From positions 1 through 15,101 of the forward strand of contig JALXCH010000425.1 of the NCBI GenBank assembly GCA_026991005.1: a stretch of 15,101 bases of DNA. Direction: 5' to 3'. Origin of the DNA: Calditrichia bacterium (GTDB taxonomy: Bacteria > Calditrichota > Calditrichia > RBG-13-44-9). Position 1 is the first letter of the stretch; each line of letters begins with the position of its first letter. The translations under genes were made by a program, and so were the position numbers. The notes under the pieces were generated by a model. That model was not told the DNA's origin and did no database searches. It worked only from the letters and a program-made list of their open reading frames with translations. Below, piece by piece: positions 5,905 to 13,917 of this stretch.

Positions 5905-7884
5905 CTACTTTTGCAATTTCTCCTTCACCCAGTTTTCCAGACCTCCGGTAAGGATGAGTTCCTGGGCGGCGGTTCCCACCGGACTGATGGCATATTCTTT
6001 TCCATCGGCAAGAATTTTCGAATTGCGAAAATCCACGGTGGCAACAATTCCCGTGCGCACTGTTAACCGAGTATCCCCAAAACGCTGTTTTAAATCCTGC
6101 ACCAGTTCCGGAGCGGTAAGCACCAGAAATCCGTTGTTGAGGGCGTTGCGTTTGTAGGTTTCGCTGAAAGAACCGGCTACCACCATGCGGATACCGCGAT
6201 ACTTCAGTGCGGTGGCTGCCTGCTCCCGGGAGCTTCCGGTTCCGAAGTTAAATCCACCCACCAGAATGTCCCCTTCCCGCGCCAGCTTCTGAAACTCGGG
6301 ATCGTAATTCTCCATGGCAACCTGCGCTTGTTGCTCGGGAGTAAAATCATCAATATAGGTGTATTTTCCGGGATAAATTCCATCGGTATTCAAATTATCC
6401 TGGGGGCAGAACAACAGTTCCCCTTCCAGCTTTTCCGGGAAGCCGGGGAGAATGGTAACTGGCTGCGCTTTGGTAGCAGGTCGGGGATTTTCCCGCAGGG
6501 TTCCAACGGGTAAGGTCGCTGACCACTCGCCGGGATAATCGATATATCCGGCAATTGCCGAGGCAGCCACCACCGCCGGTGATGCCAGGTAGGCCTGGGC
6601 GTTGGGCGAACCCATCCGTCCTTTAAAATTGCGGTTGGTGGCGGAGATTCCCACCTCGCCATCCTCCAGAAGCCCTTCACCCAAACCAATACAGGGACCG
6701 CATCCCGGAGGCAACGGTATGGCTCCTGCGTCAAGAAGCGTTTGCCAGTAGCCTTTCTCCTCTGCAGCGGCTTGTACTTCGCTGGAAGCTGCTGCAATGT
6801 AAAATTTAACATGGGGTGCCACCTTTTTCCCACGCACCACCTCCGCCGCCGCAGCAATGTCCTCCAACCGGCTGTTTACGCAGGATACCAGGTAGGCTTT
6901 ATCGATTTTCACTCGCTTTTTGCGTATTTCGGCAATGGGAGTCATGACCTTAACCGTATCGGGGCCAGCCACATAGGGCTGAATGGTACTTAAATCAATC
7001 ACGATTTCCTTGGCGAAATAGGCATCGTCATCCGCTCTGAAATCTTCGATACGGCTGAGCAGTTCGGCAATGCGGCGGTCGTTTAATCGGGGATGTTCAC
7101 CATTGCCATCGGCATCGCTGGGGACGCCTGCGGGGCCGCGTTTTTTCACAAACTCGGCGCGCTTTTTTAACCATCCCACCACAGCCTCGTCTACCGGGAA
7201 CACGCCCGCCAGAGCGCCCCACTCTGTTGTCATATTCGCCACCGTTAAACGCTGGTCGATGGTCAGGCTTTTCACCCCTTCTCCGGTAAATTCAATGGCA
7301 TGGTTAAGCACTTCGTCATGGTTGAAATATCCACACAGGGCAATGATCAAGTCTTTGCCGGTGACACCGGGTTTCAGACGCCCGCGCAATTCCACCCGGG
7401 CGATGGGCGGAACCTGCCACCAGGTACGTCCCGTTGCCCAGATGGCTGCCGCATCGGTACGCACGATGGGCGTCCCCAGGCAGCCCAATCCCCCGTACAT
7501 ATTGGAATGGCTGTCCGAAGCCACCACCATGGTTCCCGGCCAGGCGTACCCTTCTTCACACATAATTTGATGCCCAATTCCCCGACCGGCGGGGTAAAAA
7601 TCGACGCCCATTTCCCGGGCAAACGCCTCGATTCGGGCATATTTTTGAAGATTCTTCTCGCTTTTATCCTGAACATTGTGGTCCAACGCAAATACCGGCT
7701 GACGCGGATTGGCCATTTTTTGTGCCCCAATTTTCCGGAATTTGGGAATCACCGCGCCGGTGTTGTCGTGGGTCATCACGTGGGCAGGTTGAATGGAAAT
7801 AAAATCCCCGCTGTGAACTTCGTAACCGGGTTCCAGCCCTACTGCAAAGCGCTGGGCAATTTTTTCAATCAATGTCTGTGCCAT
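5905..7884 (-). CDS. Homoaconitase-like aconitase-family hydratase (fungal Lys4-type)
   Basis: A 659-residue [4Fe-4S] hydro-lyase of the aconitase superfamily. Cluster ligands are C335 (V-S-C-V-N-S-R) and C395/C398 (G-C-G-P-C-I-G). The C-terminal swivel domain has G-F-N-F-G-T-G-S-S-R-E-Q-A near 544-556. The N-terminus (H-V-M-T-H-D-N about 35-41, then L-D-H-N, Y-P-A-G-R-G-I-G-H-Q, A-S-D-S-H-S-N) and the stretch R-T-D-A-A-A-I-W-A-T-G-x-T-W-W are, as I remember them, those of yeast homoaconitase Lys4 more than of bacterial AcnA or AcnB. Lys4 converts homocitrate-derived cis-homoaconitate to homoisocitrate in lysine synthesis. Here the substrate could equally be citrate, and no neighbouring lysine gene helps decide. 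ATG 7884 has GGAGGAG (7899-7893) at good spacing. It is encoded singly. Cytoplasmic and oxygen-sensitive if like its family. Confidence 0.88.
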   Translation of the reverse strand: MAQTLIEKIAQRFAVGLEPGYEVHSGDFISIQPAHVMTHDNTGAVIPKFRKIGAQKMANPRQPVFALDHNVQDKSEKNLQKYARIEAFAREMGVDFYPAGRGIGHQIMCEEGYAWPGTMVVASDSHSNMYGGLGCLGTPIVRTDAAAIWATGRTWWQVPPIARVELRGRLKPGVTGKDLIIALCGYFNHDEVLNHAIEFTGEGVKSLTIDQRLTVANMTTEWGALAGVFPVDEAVVGWLKKRAEFVKKRGPAGVPSDADGNGEHPRLNDRRIAELLSRIEDFRADDDAYFAKEIVIDLSTIQPYVAGPDTVKVMTPIAEIRKKRVKIDKAYLVSCVNSRLEDIAAAAEVVRGKKVAPHVKFYIAAASSEVQAAAEEKGYWQTLLDAGAIPLPPGCGPCIGLGEGLLEDGEVGISATNRNFKGRMGSPNAQAYLASPAVVAASAIAGYIDYPGEWSATLPVGTLRENPRPATKAQPVTILPGFPEKLEGELLFCPQDNLNTDGIYPGKYTYIDDFTPEQQAQVAMENYDPEFQKLAREGDILVGGFNFGTGSSREQAATALKYRGIRMVVAGSFSETYKRNALNNGFLVLTAPELVQDLKQRFGDTRLTVRTGIVATVDFRNSKILADGKEYAISPVGTAAQELILTGGLENWVKEKLQK

Positions 7885-8377
7885 GGGTAAAACTCCTCCG
7901 TTTTTTACCTTCCTTACCTTCCGAAATCCGTCCCGAACACCTATTCTTACGCCCGAAATTAACAGTTTGCCGTTTATAGTGCAAATATCAAATCAGAAAA
8001 GCAGCTCTAAAAATATTATTACTTCTGGTGGGATGCGGTGATATCTAATCTACTACCGAAAAAAAAATTTGGAGAAAGAAGAACATTTAACAGATTAAGT
8101 CTCGGACCTCCCGGGAAAATGGGGTAGATATCTCCCGAATTGATTAACAGAGAGTGATTTAGAAATATTCTTTTATTGCATTTTACAGGAATGGACTCAC
8201 AACGAAAATATTACTATACTCTCATTTTCAGTACTATTACAGAGAATAAAAACACCAACAATAAATAAGACGGTTATAGAATCATTTTTCAGAAACACCA
8301 GGTAAAAGAGAAAATTAGAATTTTCAGCTTATCTGGAGAGTATTAAAGGAAAAATTTTTCCTGGATTTAAAAAATAG
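7885..8377. other. Intergenic stretch without a recognisable gene
   Basis: It holds the leader of the homoaconitase-like gene at its left end (C- and T-rich on the plus strand, with the ribosome site at 7893-7899). A perfect 16-base palindrome, AGGAAAAATTTTTCCT, sits at 8347-8362. The minus strand has a T run just after the tRNA (8374-8369), which may end the tRNA transcript. No coding pattern or convincing promoter was seen in the rest. Confidence 0.5.
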
Positions 8378-8451
8378 TGCGCCCGGGAGGACTCGAACCC
8401 CCAACCTTCTGATCCGTAGTCAGACGTTCTATCCAGTTGAACTACGGGCGC
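8378..8451 (-). tRNA. tRNA-Arg(ACG)
   Basis: The cloverleaf is complete on the minus strand: acceptor GCGCCCG/CGGGCGC, anticodon stem TCTGA/TCAGA around loop CTACGGA with anticodon ACG, and T arm GGGGG-TTCGAGT-CCTCC. The discriminator base is A (8378). CCA is not encoded. A34 is expected to be deaminated to inosine to read CGN codons. Confidence 0.95.
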
Positions 8452-8471
8452 ATGCTTAACAAACCAGCGCA

Positions 8472-8500
8472 AATTTAAGCGAGATTTGTGATTAAATCAA
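8472..8500 (-). promoter_or_regulatory. Promoter of tRNA-Arg
   Basis: On the minus strand TTGATT (8500-8495), a 17-nt spacer and TAAATT (8477-8472) precede the tRNA. The predicted start, near 8465, gives a leader of about 14 nt. Confidence 0.5.
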
Positions 8501-8674
8501 CCCGAAAATGTATTTTTACCTAAATTGAGCAATTGTTAGACATTCGTTCATAATTGCTCCTTTTTATGTAAAATTTTTAAGAAGATTAAATCTATTTTAA
8601 CCCAAGTTGAATAACAATAAGGGCTAAATTATATATTTACAGCTAATTATGTATTTTGTATTCCCACTCCAATA

Positions 8675-8962
8675 TTATATTTTGTCCATCCTTCGTCCCA
8701 ATGGGCGAACAGGTATTTTCAATATTTTGGAAATTAAATAATGAAATTCCTCCGGTTCACTGGTCTGTCGGATGAAAATCTTCTCTCCCATATCATTTTT
8801 CATCTCTATGGTCACTCGATACTGGGAGGAGAGTCGATCCCGAATGGTGGACCATCTCAAATATATCCCTGCCTGGTGCAGGTACTTCTGAATGCTGTTC
8901 AATACGTGTTAAAACAGCAAACATTTTTCCGTTTTGATGATATAAAGAGGGGAAATTTTCCC
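8675..8962 (-). pseudogene. Fossil of an IS4/IS1634-like transposase C-terminus
   Basis: The minus-strand frame ending at 8675 reads L-R-W-S-T-I-R-D-R-L, then E-K-I-F-I-R-Q-T-S-E-P-E-E-F-H and I-P-V-R-P-L-G-R-R. This matches the tail of DDE transposases of the IS4/IS1634 type as I remember them. Upstream, in another frame, lies P-S-L-Y-H-Q-N-G-K-M-F-A-V-L, resembling the R-P-x-Y-H-Q...F-x-x-V-L-A-Y-H stretch that should come just before it. The frames join around 8905-8920, where a few bases seem deleted. No catalytic D-D-E portion or terminal repeat was found, so this is an old, inactive fragment. Confidence 0.6.
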
Positions 8963-9110
8963 CCACCGGGTAGAAATAACGTGTGGCTCCCCTCCAAGCT
9001 GTGTTGGGTTGTACGAGAAACTTTTTACAGTGCCAGAGAGGGCAATCTCCGCGCTGTTTATCAGCCACCGCAAGCGGGTTATGTGAAACCAAAGGTGGGC
9101 TGCTCATATT

Positions 9111-9539
9111 TTATGGTTCCTTTTTTCTCCGTCTAATTTCGTTTATTTCTTTAAGCAACTCATCTAAATTGGGACGCTCAAATTTCATGTTCGGTGCAGG
9201 TATACGATTTCTTTTGATATTCGGTGGCACATGTTTATGATGGGGATGCGTTTTTGCCAGCGTTGGATCGCTGGGGTGAGGAAAATCATCATACCAATAT
9301 AGGCGTTCATTTCCGCAATAAGCTTCATATCCATACGATACAATCATTCCTTCTGCAAAATCAATCTATTCTCGAATTCTCGACCGATAACCATCCCCAA
9401 CAAATATCTCTCCTTCAACTATACCCATATATTTGCTTATGCTCCATGCCGTGACTGTTGACCTCTCAACCGCAAACCGATCCATTAAGTCGGCTAAGTA
9501 CTGGCTATATGCTTCAAATGATTTCAGCACTTTGCTCAT
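9111..9539 (-). pseudogene. TumE-like toxin gene interrupted by one TAG
   Basis: Reading from ATG 9539 gives M-S-K-V-L-K-S-F-E-A-Y, later E-R-S-T-V-T-A-W-S. After TAG at codon 58 (9368-9366) the same frame continues [20 protein letters not shown] and [10 protein letters not shown], to a normal end at 9111. The H-P-H-H-K-H block and W/Y-D...P-H pattern are those of the TumE (DUF6516-type) toxin family, recalled from memory. Full length would be 142 residues. The family seems to have Glu at the stop position, so a single GAG-to-TAG change would explain it. The start lies 1 nt past the stop of the upstream antitoxin-like gene, so they form an operon. Confidence 0.65.
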
Positions 9540-9540
9540 T

Positions 9541-9810
9541 TTAATATGCTGGTTTATATCTCATCATGCGCGCCAAATCTCGCTCTTTCAACTGCTGATT
9601 ATAAGCCTGCTTTCGTCGCAGTCATACTTCGTATATTCCCTTCCAACGGCTGAAATCCGCCCGCGTTTCATCGATTTCATCATATTCTGCCAGTTCGCCA
9701 GCCATCAGCGCTGCATAGAAATCTTCACTCAACACCCCGTACTTTTCTTCATAGAGTGTTAAACGTCTCTCTAACATTTTCATTTCAAGTACCAATTCGT
9801 AGATATTCAT
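9541..9810 (-). pseudogene. Antitoxin-like partner of TumE, interrupted by one TGA
   Basis: From ATG 9810, with GGAGAG 6 nt upstream, the frame reads M-N-I-Y-E-L-V-L-E-M-K and Y-G-V-L-S-E-D-F-Y. It reaches W-K-G-I-Y-E-V and a TGA at 9624-9622, continues 26 codons in the same frame (L-R-R-K-Q-A-Y-N onwards), and stops with TAA at 9543-9541, one base before the toxin start. Full length would be 89 residues. The Y-G-x-x-S-x-D-F-Y block fits small helical antitoxin partners of TumE-like toxins (inference from context). The TGA most likely replaces TGG. The hairpin after this TGA begins immediately and is short, so selenocysteine is not indicated. The truncated 62-residue product might still be made. 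Confidence 0.55.
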
Positions 9811-9838
9811 AAGAGTCTCTCCATAACTTAAACTTATA

Positions 9839-9866
9839 TCATAGTAATATTTTAATTGTACTATGA
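9839..9866. promoter_or_regulatory. Inverted repeat upstream of the tumA-like gene, possible autoregulatory operator
   Basis: TCATAGTA (9839-9846) and TACTATGA (9859-9866) form a perfect 8-bp inverted repeat with a 12-nt AT-rich spacer, about 30 nt before the antitoxin start. This is the usual place for a toxin-antitoxin operator. Confidence 0.45.
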
Positions 9867-9894
9867 GATGATCTGTATTTCTCCTGATTAAGTA

Positions 9895-9965
9895 GTCTAA
9901 CGTTCAAAACTTACCAGAACGGGCCAGAGATGCACCGCTCCCGATTAAATGAGTTGTTGTTTTTA
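9895..9965 (-). other. attC-like recombination site A (degenerate)
   Basis: On the minus strand it ends in GTTAGAC (9901-9895), a perfect integron R' box (GTTRRRY), preceded by an L'-like GGTAAGTTTTG (9915-9905). The opposite arm carries ACTCATT with an extra C relative to its partner, then CGGG/CCCG near the tip. The R'' arm (AAC at about 9961-9959) is degenerate. It lies downstream of vapBC on the coding strand, where a cassette attC should be. Confidence 0.4.
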
Positions 9966-10242
9966 TGAACAGCGCAATTCTTTCCGTGTAAGCTCAGGGA
10001 AATAGCAAGCGTTCATTTTCGCTGTGAATGTAATCTTTTTATTAATTCTTACATAATTTTTTTGTGATATCAGTAATCACTTTTAATTAATTCTTCCAAT
10101 CTTCCTGGCGCCAAAGCCAGGGGCAACATTCATTTATTTTTTAGTAGCACAAATTCAATTTAGATATTTCATGGTAAATCAGCAAGATTCTTCCGCTTTG
10201 GTGCCTGAAAAAGGAACGATTTTTTCCGTCGGGTAAAAGTAA
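9895..10242. repeat. Long interspersed repeat, copy A
   Basis: This copy aligns by eye with 11116-11501. Shared blocks are CAAAACTxACC near the left end, CAGCGxAATTCT, TTTTCGCTGTG, CCAATCTTCC-GGCGCCAAAGC, GGGCAACATTCA, and AATTTAGATATTT. It contains a hairpin CCTGGC-GCCAAA-GCCAGG (near 10104-10121). Together with copy B it flanks the vapBC operon. No coding sequence is apparent. Confidence 0.6.
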
Positions 10243-10392
10243 AGGTGGGATCAGCAGCAGCGGTAACAGCACAACCACTACCGAAAACCCGCTACTCTCT
10301 TTGCAAATCGCGTTCGTCTTAGCGAGCGGTGAAGCTGTTGTTCACTATAGCCGAGGTTGAGCTGCTCAGTTTGGACAAAATAAAGTTTTTTC

Positions 10393-10788
10393 CTACTCCG
10401 GTGGATAAGGCAACAATTTCAAATCGTCAATGAACCGATAATCTCGTTGATTCTTCGATACCAATGGGACGTTTCGCTCTATCGCTGTCGCCGCTATTAA
10501 TGCATCTGATATCAACAACCCGTGACTGAGCCGATATTCAAGCAACAGCTCCACCGCTTTCTCGGTGATTGCTTCTGTCAATGCAATGACTTCAAATCGC
10601 CTCATAAATCGTTTAACCGCTTGCTGCTCTCTTTTGTTTTTGCAGCCAACAATCAACTCCATGTACGTAACGGCGCTGACCCCCAGCCCCTTCCTTTTCT
10701 CCAGCGACTCCAAATACGCTATCGCCGTCTCATCCCCTCTCCCAACATCTATCAGAATATCGGTATCTACGATTACCCAGTCCGTCAC
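10393..10788 (-). CDS. vapC: VapC-type PIN-domain ribonuclease toxin
   Basis: A PIN-domain toxin, about 131 residues. The acidic metal-binding residues are visible: D8 and D10 (V-D-T-D-I-L), E44 (M-E-L-I-V-G), D95 (I-S-D-A-L-I-A-A) and D116 (Q-R-D-Y). VapC proteins cut tRNA or rRNA and are held inactive by VapB. GTG 10788 is preferred as the start: it overlaps the VapB stop as GTGA and has GGGGGA upstream. ATG 10803 is possible, but its nearest AGGAG is too close. The catalytic set is complete, so this is the only clearly intact toxin of the second accessory block. Confidence 0.9.
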   Translation of the reverse strand: MTDWVIVDTDILIDVGRGDETAIAYLESLEKRKGLGVSAVTYMELIVGCKNKREQQAVKRFMRRFEVIALTEAITEKAVELLLEYRLSHGLLISDALIAATAIERNVPLVSKNQRDYRFIDDLKLLPYPPE

Positions 10789-11021
10789 CCGATATTCCCC
10801 CATTCTCCTCGGCGCAAACTCCGGACCCAACCAGTGCTATTCTCTAAATCCACCCGCCCTCGCCAGATACCGATAAATCTCTCTTCTAACAACCTGCGTT
10901 TTGGTCTGCTTTTCTCTACTGGACGGTAACGTTTCTCCAGAAAGGCTATAAAATCCAATACCTGCTGTTGAGCCTCCGGTGGCAAGGCGCGGAATTTTTC
11001 CATCACATCTCTTTGCGACAT
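10785..11021 (-). CDS. vapB: VapB-like antitoxin (DUF2281 type)
   Basis: A 78-residue protein. Its N-terminus (L-P-P-E-A-Q-Q-Q-V-L-D-F-I-A-F-L) is typical of DUF2281 antitoxins. The tail has F-I-G-I-W-R-G and W-V-R-S-L-R-R-G-E-W, the segment that usually embraces the PIN toxin. ATG 11021 has AGGAGA at 6 nt. A TATAAT box (11080-11075, minus strand) lies about 55 nt upstream without a clear -35. A perfect inverted repeat at 11100-11122 sits just beyond and may be the operator. The end overlaps vapC. Confidence 0.8.
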   Translation of the reverse strand: MSQRDVMEKFRALPPEAQQQVLDFIAFLEKRYRPVEKSRPKRRLLEERFIGIWRGRVDLENSTGWVRSLRRGEWGNIG

Positions 11022-11099
11022 TTCGATTCTCCTGAAAGTTTTACATTGTTATTAAACGCTCTTACTCTCTATTTATTATACACAACCAGCGCCACCACA

Positions 11100-11122
11100 G
11101 TTGAACTTTATGGCAGTTCAAC
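11100..11122. repeat. Perfect 8-bp inverted repeat at the vapBC / repeat B junction
   Basis: GTTGAACT (11100-11107) and AGTTCAAC (11115-11122) are separated by TTATGGC. The right arm contains the R-box of attC-like site B. The site also lies about 20 nt upstream of the vapBC -10 box, so it may be an operator, a recombination site, or both. Confidence 0.5.
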
Positions 11123-11204
11123 GCCCAAAACTAACCGGAGCGGAACAGGGATGTTCCGGTTTACCCCTATCTTTATGTGGTTCCGGTTGAGTGAATTGTT
11201 ATTT
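11116..11204 (-). other. attC-like recombination site B
   Basis: The minus strand shows attC architecture. R'' is AAATAAC (11204-11198). L'' is TTCACTCAACCGGA (11195-11182). A variable tip contains a perfect CGGAACA/TGTTCCG hairpin (11141-11147 with 11152-11158). L' is TCCGGTTAGTTTTG (11139-11126). R' is GTTGAAC (11122-11116), a perfect GTTRRRY. L'' and L' pair except for one extra C in L'', the position of the extrahelical base in real attC sites. Unpaired spacers AATT and GGGC lie between the boxes. R'' matches the consensus poorly. Confidence 0.5.
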
Positions 11205-11501
11205 TTGCAGCGAAATTCTATCGGCGCGAGCCCCGGACGAAGGTGAGCGCCCATTTTTCGCTGTGTCTGTCCCGCACCGGCGGGTAACGGAACCCAGCGG
11301 AAATTTTACCACCCGCATTTCCGTAGAAAATAAAACCACTTTTGTTTCACACCAACCAATCTTCCCGGCGCCAAAGCTAAGGGCAACATTCAATTATTTT
11401 TAAAGCAAATATAATTTAGATATTTTATTTTAAATCAGCAAATATTTTTCCAATTTTTGCGCTTGGAATTGCAATAATTCTTTTCCGCTGGATAAAAATA
11501 A
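11116..11501. repeat. Long interspersed repeat, copy B
   Basis: Second copy of the repeat at 9895-10242, diverged by substitutions and indels. It includes an outer stem CAGCGAAA/TTTCGCTG (about 11209 to 11262) with an inner GGCGC/GCGCC, a structure partly kept in copy A (CAGCG...CGCTG). Small open frames in it are not convincing genes. Confidence 0.6.
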
Positions 11502-13203
<1,702 letters not shown>

Positions 13204-13211
13204 ACAACCTT

Positions 13212-13242
13212 CAGGAGGAAGAGGCTCCACCTCTTCCTCCTG
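13212..13242 (+). terminator. Perfect 13-bp hairpin between eno and the ftsB-like gene
   Basis: CAGGAGGAAGAGG (13212-13224) pairs fully with CCTCTTCCTCCTG (13230-13242) around CTCCA. No T run follows (TTCGGAATT), so it is not a classical terminator. The left arm holds AGGAGG, and the next start codon lies 13 nt past the hairpin. It may attenuate read-through, stabilise the eno mRNA 3' end, or control ftsB translation. Confidence 0.55.
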
Positions 13243-13254
13243 TTCGGAATTATC

Positions 13255-13596
13255 ATGCCGAGACCCTCGTATCAAAAAGCTCGAAGAAGAACCTATCGCT
13301 CCACGCCCAAGAAGAAGCGGGGAAGAACGTTGCTTCCCTGGATTCTGATGGCCGCAGTTGTGGTGTTAGGAGTGGTGTTCTTTACCGGTAGTCAATCGCT
13401 GTTTCAGCTTTATCAGTTAAAACAGCAGGAAAAACAGTTGCGGGAGTTGAAACAATCGTACATTCAACAAAACGATAGTTTGACGAAGGAAATACAGCGC
13501 CTGAAAAATGATGTGGAGTATCAGGAGAAGGTGGCGCGGGAAAAGTTCAATATGAAGAAAAAAGGGGAAGAGGTGTACATTGTGGAGCCCCGCTAA
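13255..13596 (+). CDS. FtsB/DivIC-family cell division protein (septum formation initiator)
   Basis: A 113-residue bitopic membrane protein of the divisome, thought to join FtsL and FtsQ/DivIB at the septum. It has a strongly basic cytoplasmic N-tail (1-25), one transmembrane helix (about 26-44), a Gln/Leu-rich coiled coil (about 50-88), and the family ending V-A-R-E-K-F-N-M-K-K-K-G-E-E-V-Y-I-V. ATG 13255 has only a weak upstream GGA; the strong AGGAGG nearby is locked in the preceding hairpin, so expression may depend on translation or processing of the eno transcript. The palindrome GCTAAAATTTTAGC overlaps its stop codon. Confidence 0.88.
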   Translation: MPRPSYQKARRRTYRSTPKKKRGRTLLPWILMAAVVVLGVVFFTGSQSLFQLYQLKQQEKQLRELKQSYIQQNDSLTKEIQRLKNDVEYQEKVAREKFNMKKKGEEVYIVEPR

Positions 13597-13917
13597 AATT
13601 TTAGCTATATTGCAATGTGTATTTTCTCCGGTAATTTTTTGTAAAATTCTATCCGGGTGTTCATTCTCTCCATTCCAGATAAAGCCTCGCCGGCCGATCT
13701 CTTTGAATAACAACCACGACAGTGGCACCCACCTTTTTACTCAATTTATACCTGGGAAATTTGTCGAAGGGATACCATGCTGTGAGATGTAGTAAATTCC
13801 TCTGCACACAGTACATCACCATTTGCAGCTGGGAACCGGCTGTTCATTCCGCATTGGTACCGGCATTTAGTAGTACGTCAGAAGAAGTTCCATCTTACCG
13901 CTCTACCGCCAGAACTA
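13597..13917. other. Intergenic stretch between convergent genes
   Basis: No gene is supported. On the minus strand a 51-codon frame (13816-13661), ending G-A-T-V-V-V-V-I-Q-R-D-R-P-A-R-L-Y-L-E-W, has protein-like composition but no ribosome site or recognised family. It may be a remnant. The only symmetric feature is the 14-base palindrome at 13592-13605. No classical terminator with a T run was found for either flanking gene. Confidence 0.4.

Noticed and set aside
7300..7890. 196-codon plus-strand frame opposite the homoaconitase-like gene
   Set aside because: Antisense shadow of a complete enzyme, with no start signal or domain.
8970..9110. A third attC-like site downstream of the TumE-like gene
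   Set aside because: Isolated pieces such as ACCCAAC fit an R box, but no paired L boxes or GTTRRRY partner were found at a sensible distance.
9622..9624. TGA in the TumA-like gene as another selenocysteine codon
   Set aside because: No hairpin at SECIS distance; the only short stem (CTGC/GCAG) starts right after the TGA. A Trp codon mutated to TGA, in a module already broken elsewhere, explains it better.
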